The notes under the pieces were generated by a model that saw only the letters and a list, made by a program, of their open reading frames with translations, had not been told where the DNA came from and ran no database searches. Below, piece by piece: positions 1-7,983 of a stretch of 64,000 nucleotides of DNA (its first letter is position 1; every line of letters begins with the position of its first letter). The stretch is from Methylocaldum sp. 14B (GTDB lineage: Bacteria > Pseudomonadota > Gammaproteobacteria > Methylococcales > Methylococcaceae), in assembly GCF_002005105.1 (NCBI RefSeq), contig NZ_MSCV01000027.1:1-64000 (forward strand), in the 5' to 3' direction. The position numbers and the translations under genes were made by a program.

Positions 1-173
1 GCCGGAAAGAATGGCTAACAGAAGCAATAAACCAATGTGCTTTTGAGAGAGGCCGCGAAGGCCAATGCAGGCTCGTTCCCGGTCTGATCCGGATTGGGAA
101 CGCCGGTTCTGGAAGGCCGAGCTTCCCGAATTGCGCCAAACTGGCTGGCAGGGCGTGGCTACATAGTAACGAT

Positions 174-192
174 CCACCGGCAGAGCCGGTGG
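174..192 (+). terminator. Hairpin with AGA loop, terminator-like
   Basis: A perfect 8-bp stem (CCACCGGC/GCCGGTGG) closes an AGA triloop and is followed by CTTTC. The same CCGGCAGAGCCGG core with a different outer stem forms the hairpin that the nearby IS4 element interrupts. The T-run is short, so termination activity is uncertain. No convincing gene is seen in 1-590. Confidence 0.4.
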
Positions 193-370
193 CTTTCGAC
201 GGCTGGCCCCTCAAAGGGGCCTGACCGCCATGGGGCAAAAGCCATATCGTCACCCCGGCAGGGAAGGGTGGCTCCGGCGCTCCCGGAGACACCGTTTGCG
301 ATTGGATTGCCGGGGTCCAGTGACCACGGATGGTTTCGACCGTTCACAATCCCTGTGAACTGGATTCATG

Positions 371-501
371 CCGGGCTGTCCTGCCCGACACCCTTCGGGC
401 GCGATGCGTGCAAACCGGCTGTCCTGCCGGTTTGTCCGGCACAAATCCGCCGGGAGCGGATTTGCATTTACCCGGAGGGCACCGGGCAGGACAGCCCGGT
501 G
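371..501. repeat. Cluster of hairpins sharing a TGTCCT loop
   Basis: A 17-bp perfect inverted repeat (371-387 against 483-499) encloses further hairpins. Hairpin A is CGGGC/GCCCG at 372-387 with loop TGTCCT. Hairpin B is CAAACCGGC/GCCGGTTTG at 411-434, also with loop TGTCCT. Hairpin C is CAAATCCGC/GCGGATTTG at 442-464. Hairpin D is CACCGGGC/GCCCGGTG at 480-501 with loop AGGACA, the reverse complement of TGTCCT. Stems differ while the loop is kept. This resembles REP-type palindromic intergenic elements; its function is unknown. Confidence 0.6.
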
Positions 502-590
502 TGAGTCCATGCCGGAATGACGGCCCAGCGAAATTGGGACAATACCTGACTCCCGGAAACGTCAAACTTTGCGAGTCCCCCGGCAGAGCC

Positions 591-1988
591 GCACTGCCAT
601 TAAGTTAAGGTTTGCCAGTCCTATAAACCGTGCTTTTTCTTGCGCTTATGGAAATTCAGCGAAACGCGGTCGGACGGCTTCCGACGCGGAGGGGAACGGT
701 CTGGCCGGACCGTTACGGGGCTGGTCTGGAATAACTGAGTCAACCGTTCCAGCAGCGGCTCCACGTCGAGATCAGTGGAGAGCAATTCCAGAGCGGCCAT
801 CTTGATGGCATTGAAGGAGACCGAGCGGTTCACGGCTTGCGGATAACGGGTCGTCCTCGCGTCCAACCGGCCTTGGGCCGGTTCGGTCAGGATGGATTCC
901 AAGCCCGACAGGTAAAGGGTGGCGTGGAAGTCCTGGCGCACGGCCTCGGCGCCGTTGCCCGTGAAGTTCTCCAATTCCAGCCGGGTCTTCAGCAAGCCGT
1001 AAAAGGTTTCAATCCCCCAACGCCAGGCATAGAGCGACCGGAATTCTGTCGTGGGATAGCGGGTGTCGTCGAGCAAGGAGGTGACCAGCACCTCCCACTC
1101 GCCCGTATCCAGCAGGACGCGCACAAACCTCGCCTGGACGGCTGCGGGCAGGCCAAGTTGGCGAACCAGACCGGCTTGCGCGGCGCACGGAACCAGCGTG
1201 ACGACCTGGCTGTCAGCCCCTTCTCCCCGCATCATTCTTTGCGCAGGCCCGAATGAGGCCGCAGAACAGCGGATCACAAAATCCCGGCCGCGCTGGGCGA
1301 ACTCCGCGAGCATCCGGTAGGACGCATAATTTCGGTCCATGACCAGGAGATCGCCAGGGCGGGTGTGGGGCAGGTGCGCCACGGCGAGATCCACTTCGTA
1401 AGCCTTGGCGCATCCCAGCGTCGCGTCCAACGCCACACGATTCAGGACATCAAACAGTACCGACGCCGTGGCGTAGGGGTGTTCTCCAAGCCGCCCCGCG
1501 TCCCGGCCATTCGTGTGGGGGAGTGTTCCGAACGCTTGCCTGACCTCCTCGGTGTTCGGCAGAATCAGCCGGGAGCCGTCCACCGCCAGAACGCGCATTC
1601 CCCAGAACGTCCGGTAGTCGCTTCCATACATCGCCCGCACCACGGCTTCCTCGTTCAGTTCGATGAAAGCCGTGTGGTTGAATTTGTAGCGGGCTTGCGA
1701 GTACGCGCTGGCCGTCACCGGGCGCTGCTCCAACCACGCCATGACCTCGTTCACCACGTTCTGGAGGGCCTTCACACTGTTCCGGAGCACCATCATCAGT
1801 ACTAAACTGAACGGCAAGCTGCGCAATCGGGTGAAGGCTTGGTCCGTCGCCGAGTGCCGCCGCTTGAAAACCTCATCGCTGATTGTCTCGCGGCTCCGGT
1901 TCAACGCCTGCTTTTTTGTCCATGACGACCTCCAAATCCCTCTACGACCTTGACCGCTTCCAAAGGTTGCTTAACTTAATGGCCGTGC
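591..1988 (-). mobile_element. IS4-family insertion sequence, apparently complete
   Basis: The element is 1,398 bp. Its ends are 19-bp inverted repeats with one mismatch: GCACTGCCATTAAGTTAAG at 591-609 and the complement of GCACGGCCATTAAGTTAAG at 1970-1988. It is flanked by a direct repeat GGCAGAGCC (582-590 and 1989-1997), read as a 9-bp target duplication and evidence of a simple transposition event. One transposase gene fills the interior on the minus strand. Removing the element and one duplication copy rebuilds a perfect terminator-like hairpin, CCCCCGGC-AGA-GCCGGGGG followed by TTTT. Confidence 0.9.
621..1904 (-). CDS. IS4-family transposase
   Basis: DDE transposase of 427 residues that would catalyse cut-and-paste movement of the surrounding element. 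Visible catalytic signatures are Asp109 in LAVDGSR, Asp190 in VMDRNYASYR and Glu299 in the motif WGIETFYGLLKTRLE, which fits the IS4 Y-x2-R-x3-E-x6-K signature with Lys306. The frame begins at TTG 1904. An ATG at 1923-1921 would give the natural-looking start M-T-K-K-Q-A only if one G were removed, so the 5' end may carry a one-base insertion. Length and intact ends suggest recent arrival. Activity depends on whether the non-ATG start works. Confidence 0.88.
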   Translation of the reverse strand: MNRSRETISDEVFKRRHSATDQAFTRLRSLPFSLVLMMVLRNSVKALQNVVNEVMAWLEQRPVTASAYSQARYKFNHTAFIELNEEAVVRAMYGSDYRTFWGMRVLAVDGSRLILPNTEEVRQAFGTLPHTNGRDAGRLGEHPYATASVLFDVLNRVALDATLGCAKAYEVDLAVAHLPHTRPGDLLVMDRNYASYRMLAEFAQRGRDFVIRCSAASFGPAQRMMRGEGADSQVVTLVPCAAQAGLVRQLGLPAAVQARFVRVLLDTGEWEVLVTSLLDDTRYPTTEFRSLYAWRWGIETFYGLLKTRLELENFTGNGAEAVRQDFHATLYLSGLESILTEPAQGRLDARTTRYPQAVNRSVSFNAIKMAALELLSTDLDVEPLLERLTQLFQTSPVTVRPDRSPPRRKPSDRVSLNFHKRKKKHGL

Positions 1989-1997
1989 GGCAGAGCC

Positions 1998-2267
1998 GGG
2001 GGTTTTCCCGCGATAAATAAGCGCCGGAGTTCGGAAATCCGGGAATACCGCGTTCATCTCCAAAATCCGCTTTCCGCGGATCAACTCGGCTGTCGTTCTA
2101 ACTCGAAAGGCTTGGTACGCACACCGGCAATCGCCGCTGGGTAGCCGCAAGCTTGTTTCGCCGTCCAAGGCATCAACTTTGATGCTGCGTTTGTGTAACA
2201 TCTCGGCGAGTCCATGGGGCTTTCTCCCCATGGGTACGAGAGGGCATTTTCCGTAGGAGCATGATTC
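1998..2267. other. Non-coding stretch upstream of csx16
   Basis: No open frame with gene-like features was recognised. A hairpin CCATGGGG-CTTTCT-CCCCATGG occupies 2212-2233, about 35 bp before the csx16 start, where it would lie in the 5' leader. It has no T-run and could be regulatory or simply a palindrome. Confidence 0.4.
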
Positions 2268-2558
2268 ATGACGACCTATTTGGTGTCGCGACACAGTGGG
2301 GCACACGAATGGTTTGCGGAGCAAGGTGTGCCGGTGGACGTTCGTTTGGAACATCTGAATCCCGAAATCATTGGCGACGGAGATATCGTTATCGGATCTC
2401 TGCCGGTGCATTTGGCGGCCGAGGTGTGCGCCCACGGGGCGCGTTATATTCATCTGGTGCTCGACCTTTCTCCGGAAATGCGCGGCAAGGAGTTGACTGC
2501 GGAGGATATGCGCAAGGCTGGCGCGCGCCTGGAAGAATTCGTCGTCACCCGCCCTTGA
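2268..2558 (+). CDS. csx16: CRISPR accessory protein Csx16 (VVA1548 family)
   Basis: A 96-residue protein recognisable as Csx16 by its N-terminal TTYLVSRHSGAHEWF, the central GDIVIGSLPVHLAAEVCAHG, and RYIHLVLDLSPEMRGKELTAEDM. The family accompanies type III CRISPR-Cas loci and has been linked to degradation of cyclic oligoadenylate second messengers (ring nuclease role). A good ribosome site, AGGAG, precedes the ATG. The NE0113-family gene starts 32 bp after its stop, indicating co-transcription. No cas10, csm/cmr or CRISPR array is visible nearby, so the pair is an orphan here or its partners lie left of the window. Family assignment is from remembered motifs. Confidence 0.85.
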   Translation: MTTYLVSRHSGAHEWFAEQGVPVDVRLEHLNPEIIGDGDIVIGSLPVHLAAEVCAHGARYIHLVLDLSPEMRGKELTAEDMRKAGARLEEFVVTRP

Positions 2559-2590
2559 GAATTGACGGTACTGTATTGGGGAACTATGGA

Positions 2591-3838
2591 ATGTCTTTTC
2601 CGAGCGATTCCGAAACGAAGGTTTCCTTCCCGCATTTGAATCCTGCCAGTCCGGCATCCTATCCGCGGCGGCTGTTGTTGGCCGTGACAGGGCTTTCGCC
2701 GCAGGTCGTCACGGAGACGCTGTACCATTTGGCCTGTTGTCGCCCGGAGCCGTTTGTGCCCAGCGAGGTTTATCTTCTCACGACCGGGAAAGGTACGGAG
2801 GTGGCCGTGCACAGTTTGTTCGGCGAAGAAAAGAACCAGTTCCAGCGCTTTTGCGAAGATTACGGCTTGACCGGCCGGATCAGTTTTCGGCAGTCCCACA
2901 TCGAGGCGATGACGAATGCGCGGGGAGAAGCCTTGCACGATATTGTCACGGAGGAAGACAGCGTGGCGGCAGGCGACGCCATCACCAATTGGATTCGGCG
3001 TTATACCCAAGACCCTGATTGTGCCGTGCATGTTTCCATTGCCGGCGGACGCAAGACCATGGGGTTTTATGCCGGTTATGCCCTGTCCTTGTTCGGCCGG
3101 GAGCAGGATCGCCTGTCCCATGTGCTGGTATCGCAACCCTTCGAAGCCAGTGAGGAATTTTATTTTCCACCCGTCCGCCCCCGGAAGATCAAGCTGCGCA
3201 ACGGCGATCTGGTAGATACCCGCGAAGCTAAGGTGATGCTGGCTGAGATTCCTTTTGTTCGGTTACGCAAGCGGATTCCAGAGCCGCTGCTAGTGGAGGA
3301 ATCCAGCTTCGCGCGGTTGGTCGAGGCGGCGCAGAGTGCCTTCGGTGCTGCGCGTTTGACCATTGTGTTTTCCCGGTGCAGCCTTGAGTGCGGGGATGTT
3401 TCTATGAAACTGCAGCCGCAGTTCCTCGCTTTTTATGCATGGCTGGCCTGGCGTCGATTGAAGGGACCGGGAAGCGGGGAAATTCATAGTTCGGAGTTGC
3501 AACCGGCCGATACGGAGGCATACCGGGCGATTTACCGGAAGATTGTCAGTGCCATGGATGATCATGCCCCGGAGCGTCGGCGCGATACTGGGCGTCGGCT
3601 TCGAATAGAGACAAACGATGCTAGAAAACGCCGGGCGTTCTTCGAGGAAGCCCGGAGCCGCATCAATAAGACTTTGGAGGACAGCTTGGGGGATGCGTGG
3701 GAATATTACGGTATAGCCATTACGGAAAAGCGCCCGAGACGCGGCGCGGACGGGCAGATTAATGCCCACAACCGGTTGGTGAAGTATTTCGTGCCCTTGC
3801 CGCCGGAGCAGATCGATTGGGAGGAACTGCCTGAGTAA
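2591..3838 (+). CDS. CRISPR-associated CARF protein, NE0113 family (ring nuclease-like)
   Basis: A 415-residue protein. Residues about 25-215 match the Cas_NE0113 (TIGR02584) CARF-type domain: LLLAVTGLSPQVVTETLYHL (28-47), LLTTGKGTE (62-70) and the ligand-pocket-like SIAGGRKTMGFYAGYALSLF (149-168). Proteins of this family are often labelled ring nuclease or Csm6-like and are expected to bind cyclic oligoadenylate. About 190 C-terminal residues are charged and helix-rich, ending in PPEQIDWEELPE; I recognise no nuclease motif such as HEPN R-x4-6-H there. The start at 2591 is chosen for GGGGA at 2578-2582. The open frame extends upstream through csx16 out of register, which is not taken as coding. 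Confidence 0.82.
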   Translation: MSFPSDSETKVSFPHLNPASPASYPRRLLLAVTGLSPQVVTETLYHLACCRPEPFVPSEVYLLTTGKGTEVAVHSLFGEEKNQFQRFCEDYGLTGRISFRQSHIEAMTNARGEALHDIVTEEDSVAAGDAITNWIRRYTQDPDCAVHVSIAGGRKTMGFYAGYALSLFGREQDRLSHVLVSQPFEASEEFYFPPVRPRKIKLRNGDLVDTREAKVMLAEIPFVRLRKRIPEPLLVEESSFARLVEAAQSAFGAARLTIVFSRCSLECGDVSMKLQPQFLAFYAWLAWRRLKGPGSGEIHSSELQPADTEAYRAIYRKIVSAMDDHAPERRRDTGRRLRIETNDARKRRAFFEEARSRINKTLEDSLGDAWEYYGIAITEKRPRRGADGQINAHNRLVKYFVPLPPEQIDWEELPE

Positions 3839-4138
3839 ACGCTTATTCCCCAGCCATGCCGTCGAGGAAAAAGAAACAGCGACCTTCTAGCGAGGACGCT
3901 GTGAGCCGGCTCGCACGCCCACGACGCCCATGGGTTACGGGGCGACACCGGCCCCCTCATTCGATATTTCGGATTGGCAACCCGGTGAACAAAAGCGTAA
4001 TCAAGGCCCCCCAGTTCCTTCGACTGCGTCGCGTCTCGATAGGATCGCAATATCTATGATTCTTAAAATAAATGCCTTTGGCATGAAGTGTGATTTCATG
4101 TGCCGGCATCCTTCCATTGAACATCTTTAGGAGGTTTT
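3839..4138. promoter_or_regulatory. Intergenic region with two small dyads
   Basis: No gene is supported between the NE0113 gene and the next operon. Two overlapping dyads, ATGCC-TTT-GGCAT (4072-4084) and CATGAA-GTGTGAT-TTCATG (4082-4100), sit just upstream of the TAGGAGG ribosome site of the following gene. They could be an operator or leader structure. An open frame of 67 codons at 3856 has no ribosome site and an arginine-rich, low-complexity composition, and was not accepted. Confidence 0.35.
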
Positions 4139-4393
4139 GTGAGTCGCATCGAAGCCGTCCCGATTTTCGAAGAAAAAGATGAAACCCGTACTCAGGAAGG
4201 CATCCGGATGGAGGAAAAGAGTTTGTTCCGGATCTCCGAGAATCGGGAGCGGGGCTGTTTCGAGGTAATGTTCACCATCGAACTGAGCGGGATCGAGCTT
4301 CCCGCCTCCTGGCAGAGAGTGGGTGCCGTGCCGTCCTGGGTGATCGATTCCAAAGGGGAATTACGTGGCAAGCGGTTTTTTTCGGAGAAGTGA
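4139..4393 (+). CDS. Small protein of unknown function overlapping the ATPase gene
   Basis: An 84-residue protein with a GTG start behind a strong TAGGAGG. I do not recognise a family. The N-terminal third is acidic (FEEKDETRTQEGIRMEEK); the rest alternates hydrophobic and polar residues (CFEVMFTIELSGIEL) and looks like a small beta-rich domain. Its last 29 bases overlap the start of the 931-residue ATPase gene in a different frame, a layout typical of translational coupling. That suggests the product works with the ATPase, for example as a partner subunit or adaptor; this is inference only. Confidence 0.6.
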   Translation: MSRIEAVPIFEEKDETRTQEGIRMEEKSLFRISENRERGCFEVMFTIELSGIELPASWQRVGAVPSWVIDSKGELRGKRFFSEK

Positions 4394-7160
4394 AACCGCC
4401 GCTCAGGCGCTGGATTCGCTCTTCGCCGTTCTGGAGAGCGGACAGTCGATCGAACTCGTCTACCGGGGCGGCCTGGACGGTGGGCTCGCCACATTTTTCC
4501 TACAAGTGCGCGGCAAGACGCGCGGTGCTACGGCAAAGGATGCGGCGGACAATGCTCGCCGGCTGAAACAAAATCTGGATTTGGTCTTGAGCGCTCAGCC
4601 GGGATTGCGTTTCGACGACGGAATTTCCAAAGACCGCGCGGCCGACGTTCGCCCGGCAAAGTGGCGTGGACGCCTCCATCCCCATGGCATGCTCGTCAGT
4701 GCCCAACAAGCCTTGAAAGGTCTGCCGAAAGAAGCGCCGCTGCCTGCCGTGCTGATTTCTCCGAACATAACGGCTGCAGCTTCCGGTTTGTCGGTCATCG
4801 ACACCGTGCTGGCCAGTCCGCAAGCTGTTGAAATCGTCGTGTCGATAGAACCGCGGCGCTTGGATGAGCAGGCTATACAACAGGTAATAGGCATCCTGCA
4901 GGCCATAGATCAGGGAAAAGCCGCCTATTTCACGCTGCCCGAGCGGCGCAAGATATCCGCCGAGGAGCGTGAAATCCTGGTAGCGGGACTGAAACAGCAC
5001 TTGCAGCGCTGGCTCATTCATCCTTCGGGGGTCGAACTGAACTGTACCGTTTTTTCCCGCGAGCGACCTTCCGAGACATTGATGGCCATGCTCGGCAAGG
5101 CCCTGTTTCCGAACCAACCCCTGGCTCTGTCGATCGAGCCATTTGTGCCAGGCTTATCCCCATCCCATTTGAACGGAGAAGAATACGGCGCGCTCGATCT
5201 GCGCCGAGGCGTCAATGCCACAGGCGAGTTTCCGAACTTGTTTCCGCGCCCGGAGCAGTTGGCGGATGCTGGCGCCAAGCGTTGTTATCCCCGTCCGTCG
5301 GGCGAGCTCGCATCGGCGGGGCTGCGTCTCGGAGTTGCCGGGGATCGGGAGGTTTACCTTGGGCAGGCGGACCGGGGCCGCCACACTTATGTCATCGGCG
5401 CCACCGGCAGCGGCAAGTCCACCTTGCTGTACAACATGATCATCCAGGATATCGCCCACGGCCATGGGGTATGCCTCATCGATCCGCATGGCGATCTTTA
5501 CCGGGAGGTGTTGGACGCCATTCCGGCCCATCGTGCCAAGGATGTGGTGCTCATCGATCCCTGTGATTTTGAACGTGCCGTCGGCATCAATTTCCTGGAA
5601 TGCAACAGTCCTTATCCCCAAGTGCAGATGAACCTCATCGTCAACGAGATGATCAAGATTTTCGATCGCCTCTATGACTTGCGCCTGACCGGCGGGCCCA
5701 TGTTCGAACAGTATATGAGGAACGCACTGCTGCTGGTGATGGACAACGACGTGCCGGGAACCCTCATGGACGTGCCGCGGTTGTTCGAGGACAAGGCGTA
5801 TCGGGATTACTTAAAGGGCATCTGCAAAAATCCCTTGGTGGTGCGGTTCTGGAGCGAACAGGCGGAACGCGCCGGCGGGGAAGCCGCGCTGGCGAACATG
5901 ACGCCCTACATTACTTCGAAACTGAACCAGTTCACCCACAATGCGTTGCTGCGTCCCATCATCGGCCAGCGCAGAACCACAATCGATTTCCGGCAGATTA
6001 TGGACCATCGGCAGATCCTCTTGGTGAACCTCTCCAAAGGACTGCTCGGCGAACTTGACATCCAGATGTTGGGTATGATCCTGATCGGCAAGCTGTTTTT
6101 CGCGGCGATGGGACGTATCGACGTGCCGGAGGCGGATCGCACCCCGTTTCACTGGTATATCGACGAGTTCCAGAATTTCACCACTGACGGCGTGGAGCAT
6201 TTGTTGAGCGAGTCCCGGAAGTTCGGCATCCGCCTGACGCTGGCCAACCAGAATCTGGCCCAGCTGAATCGGGGCTACGGTCGGGACAATCTCTTGGAGT
6301 CCGTGCTGGGCAATGTCGGGAATCTGCTCTTCTTCCGCGTGGGGCCGGCAGATGCGGCAAAACTGGAAACCTATACTCGCGCGGACCTCGATGCCCAGGA
6401 TCTGCAGTATCTGCCGGATTTCCACGCTGCCGCGCGACTGCTCATGCGCAATGCACCGCAGCGGCCGTTTGTGTTTCGGACGCTGCCGACGCAAGAACGG
6501 ATGGTGACCGTGCAGGCTGCCAGATTGGTTCGGGATACCATTCTGGAAAATGGCCGGCGCTATACCCGTTCCTCGTCGGAGGTTGAGAAAGAAATTATCG
6601 ATCGGGCTCAAAGGTCAGCCGACGAATTCGCGCGGCAGGATCGCATCGATGCCATTACCGAAATACTCCGAGAAAGCAGCACGAACGCAGAATGTACGAT
6701 TTTTTCTAGCGGCGAGTTGCGAAGGATGTCGAAGCGCGAACTGCTTGCAGTGTCTACCAATAAGGTTTGCTTTAAGAAATGGAGCACCTATGCAGAGTTG
6801 CATAAGGCGGGAATGGCCAACCTCACGCTGGGCGAGTTGACCGCATACTCCAGGGAAGATCTGCTCGGCAGGAATTTCGAGCCGGTATCCGTCGATGATA
6901 TTTGCATGCTGCTTTGTGAGGTGGGCCTGGCCTTGGCCGAGGACTCATCATCCAAGATAGGCACCCTGGAATCATCGACGCAAGATCCGCAAGAAAAAAA
7001 AGATGATAAAGATGATCAGGAAGAAACATCAGCCGAAGAGTCGACTTCCATCCCCATCAGTTCTGTTAAGAGCGACGACGAATTACGCCAGGAAATCATC
7101 GATGAATGGGTCAAAGACCTTGAAGAAATCGAGCGGGAAATGAGCCGCGACCAGGAATAA
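4365..7160 (+). CDS. VirD4/HerA-like DNA-translocating ATPase
   Basis: A 931-residue cytoplasmic P-loop ATPase. The Walker A motif GATGSGKST is at residues 345-353, followed by LLYNMIIQDIAHGHGVCLIDPHGDL. Walker B is WYIDEFQNF at 597-605, with the sensor-like SRKFGIRLTLANQNLAQL after it. This arrangement matches type IV coupling proteins and HerA/DUF87 relatives of the FtsK/VirD4 superfamily. Residues 1-300 are a family-specific N-terminal region, and the last 70 residues are highly acidic and charged (EKKDDKDDQEETSAEE). No membrane anchor is evident, unlike classical VirD4. It may be a soluble coupling protein of a mobile element or the motor of a defence-type system. The gene overlaps the small upstream gene. 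Confidence 0.78.
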   Translation: MASGFFRRSETAAQALDSLFAVLESGQSIELVYRGGLDGGLATFFLQVRGKTRGATAKDAADNARRLKQNLDLVLSAQPGLRFDDGISKDRAADVRPAKWRGRLHPHGMLVSAQQALKGLPKEAPLPAVLISPNITAAASGLSVIDTVLASPQAVEIVVSIEPRRLDEQAIQQVIGILQAIDQGKAAYFTLPERRKISAEEREILVAGLKQHLQRWLIHPSGVELNCTVFSRERPSETLMAMLGKALFPNQPLALSIEPFVPGLSPSHLNGEEYGALDLRRGVNATGEFPNLFPRPEQLADAGAKRCYPRPSGELASAGLRLGVAGDREVYLGQADRGRHTYVIGATGSGKSTLLYNMIIQDIAHGHGVCLIDPHGDLYREVLDAIPAHRAKDVVLIDPCDFERAVGINFLECNSPYPQVQMNLIVNEMIKIFDRLYDLRLTGGPMFEQYMRNALLLVMDNDVPGTLMDVPRLFEDKAYRDYLKGICKNPLVVRFWSEQAERAGGEAALANMTPYITSKLNQFTHNALLRPIIGQRRTTIDFRQIMDHRQILLVNLSKGLLGELDIQMLGMILIGKLFFAAMGRIDVPEADRTPFHWYIDEFQNFTTDGVEHLLSESRKFGIRLTLANQNLAQLNRGYGRDNLLESVLGNVGNLLFFRVGPADAAKLETYTRADLDAQDLQYLPDFHAAARLLMRNAPQRPFVFRTLPTQERMVTVQAARLVRDTILENGRRYTRSSSEVEKEIIDRAQRSADEFARQDRIDAITEILRESSTNAECTIFSSGELRRMSKRELLAVSTNKVCFKKWSTYAELHKAGMANLTLGELTAYSREDLLGRNFEPVSVDDICMLLCEVGLALAEDSSSKIGTLESSTQDPQEKKDDKDDQEETSAEESTSIPISSVKSDDELRQEIIDEWVKDLEEIEREMSRDQE

Positions 7161-7243
7161 AAATGAATCCCACTATTGAACTCCAACCGGATTCAAAAAT
7201 TGCTATTCACACCTAATCACCTCGCTTCTTGGAGCGGAAGTCA

Positions 7244-7915
7244 GTGACAGCGCTGAAAAGAAATGGCTTCGTGCGCGTCGGATTGACGTTGTGGCTGCTG
7301 CTCATGGGAGCAGTTGCCTTCGGAACGACGGACGGTCCCATTGTCTTGGTTCCGCCGTTCGAGAACCTATCCTCCGTGAAGCGGATGGTCGAATATCAGG
7401 TTGCCACCGGTCACGACCCCGATCAGCCGCAGCGGTCCTTTGTGGTGGACCGCTTTTCGGAGGGGCTTCGCGGCTTTCTGGAGGACATTTTGCTAAGCAT
7501 GGGCGCGACCATGGTGGAGCGGCAGCGAGTGGATGCCATACTGCTCGAAACCGAGTTTGGCCGATTGAGCGGCCTCGTGGATACCGAGCAGGCCATCGAG
7601 TTGGGGAAGATGCTTGGGGCCACTACCATCGTCATGGGAACCATCCAGGACGTGCATGAAAGCCAAAGGAATTTTTCCGGATATGGCATCAGCTCCAGCA
7701 TCAACCAGCTGATCGGGACCGTGCGCATCCGCCTGATCGACATTGCTTCCGGTCAGGTGGTCTATTCCAGAATGGTGGAAGGCTCAGCGATGACCCATTC
7801 CTCCAGGGCGGGAACGACGCAGAACGAAGACGCGGTTTTTCAAGTGTTGCGTGCCGCGTTGGAAACGCTTCGAACCGATGAAATTCTGCGTCGGCATCTC
7901 CTGGCCTTGGAATGA
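7244..7915 (+). CDS. CsgG/curli-assembly-like periplasmic or outer-membrane protein
   Basis: A 223-residue protein with an N-terminal signal segment (GLTLWLLLMGAVAFG) and a CsgG-type core: PIVLVPPFENLSS, then MGATMVERQRVDAILLETEF, GLVDTEQAIELGKMLGATTI and VRIRLIDIASGQVVYS. In the family this fold forms or assists outer-membrane secretion assemblies. No lipobox cysteine is present, unlike CsgG itself. I choose GTG 7244, preceded by GGAG at 7231, over the more upstream TTG 7229. The next gene encodes a second, shorter CsgG-like lipoprotein, so the two may form a hetero-complex. Confidence 0.72.
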   Translation: MTALKRNGFVRVGLTLWLLLMGAVAFGTTDGPIVLVPPFENLSSVKRMVEYQVATGHDPDQPQRSFVVDRFSEGLRGFLEDILLSMGATMVERQRVDAILLETEFGRLSGLVDTEQAIELGKMLGATTIVMGTIQDVHESQRNFSGYGISSSINQLIGTVRIRLIDIASGQVVYSRMVEGSAMTHSSRAGTTQNEDAVFQVLRAALETLRTDEILRRHLLALE

Positions 7916-7983
7916 CGCTATCGTGTTGATCGAAAAAGGTGAAGCGAATTCGAAAAGAAAAATCAGCTTGATGGGGGATGGTA

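Noticed and set aside
1971-2657. A 228-codon minus-strand frame
   Set aside because: It covers csx16 and the NE0113 start in antisense, with no ribosome site or recognisable domain.
3856-4059. A 67-codon plus-strand frame after the CARF gene
   Set aside because: No ribosome site, Arg/Pro-rich composition and no recognisable fold.
1-4138. A CRISPR array expected near csx16
   Set aside because: No regularly spaced direct repeats of 25-40 bp were found; the repeated units in 1-590 are hairpins of different sequence.
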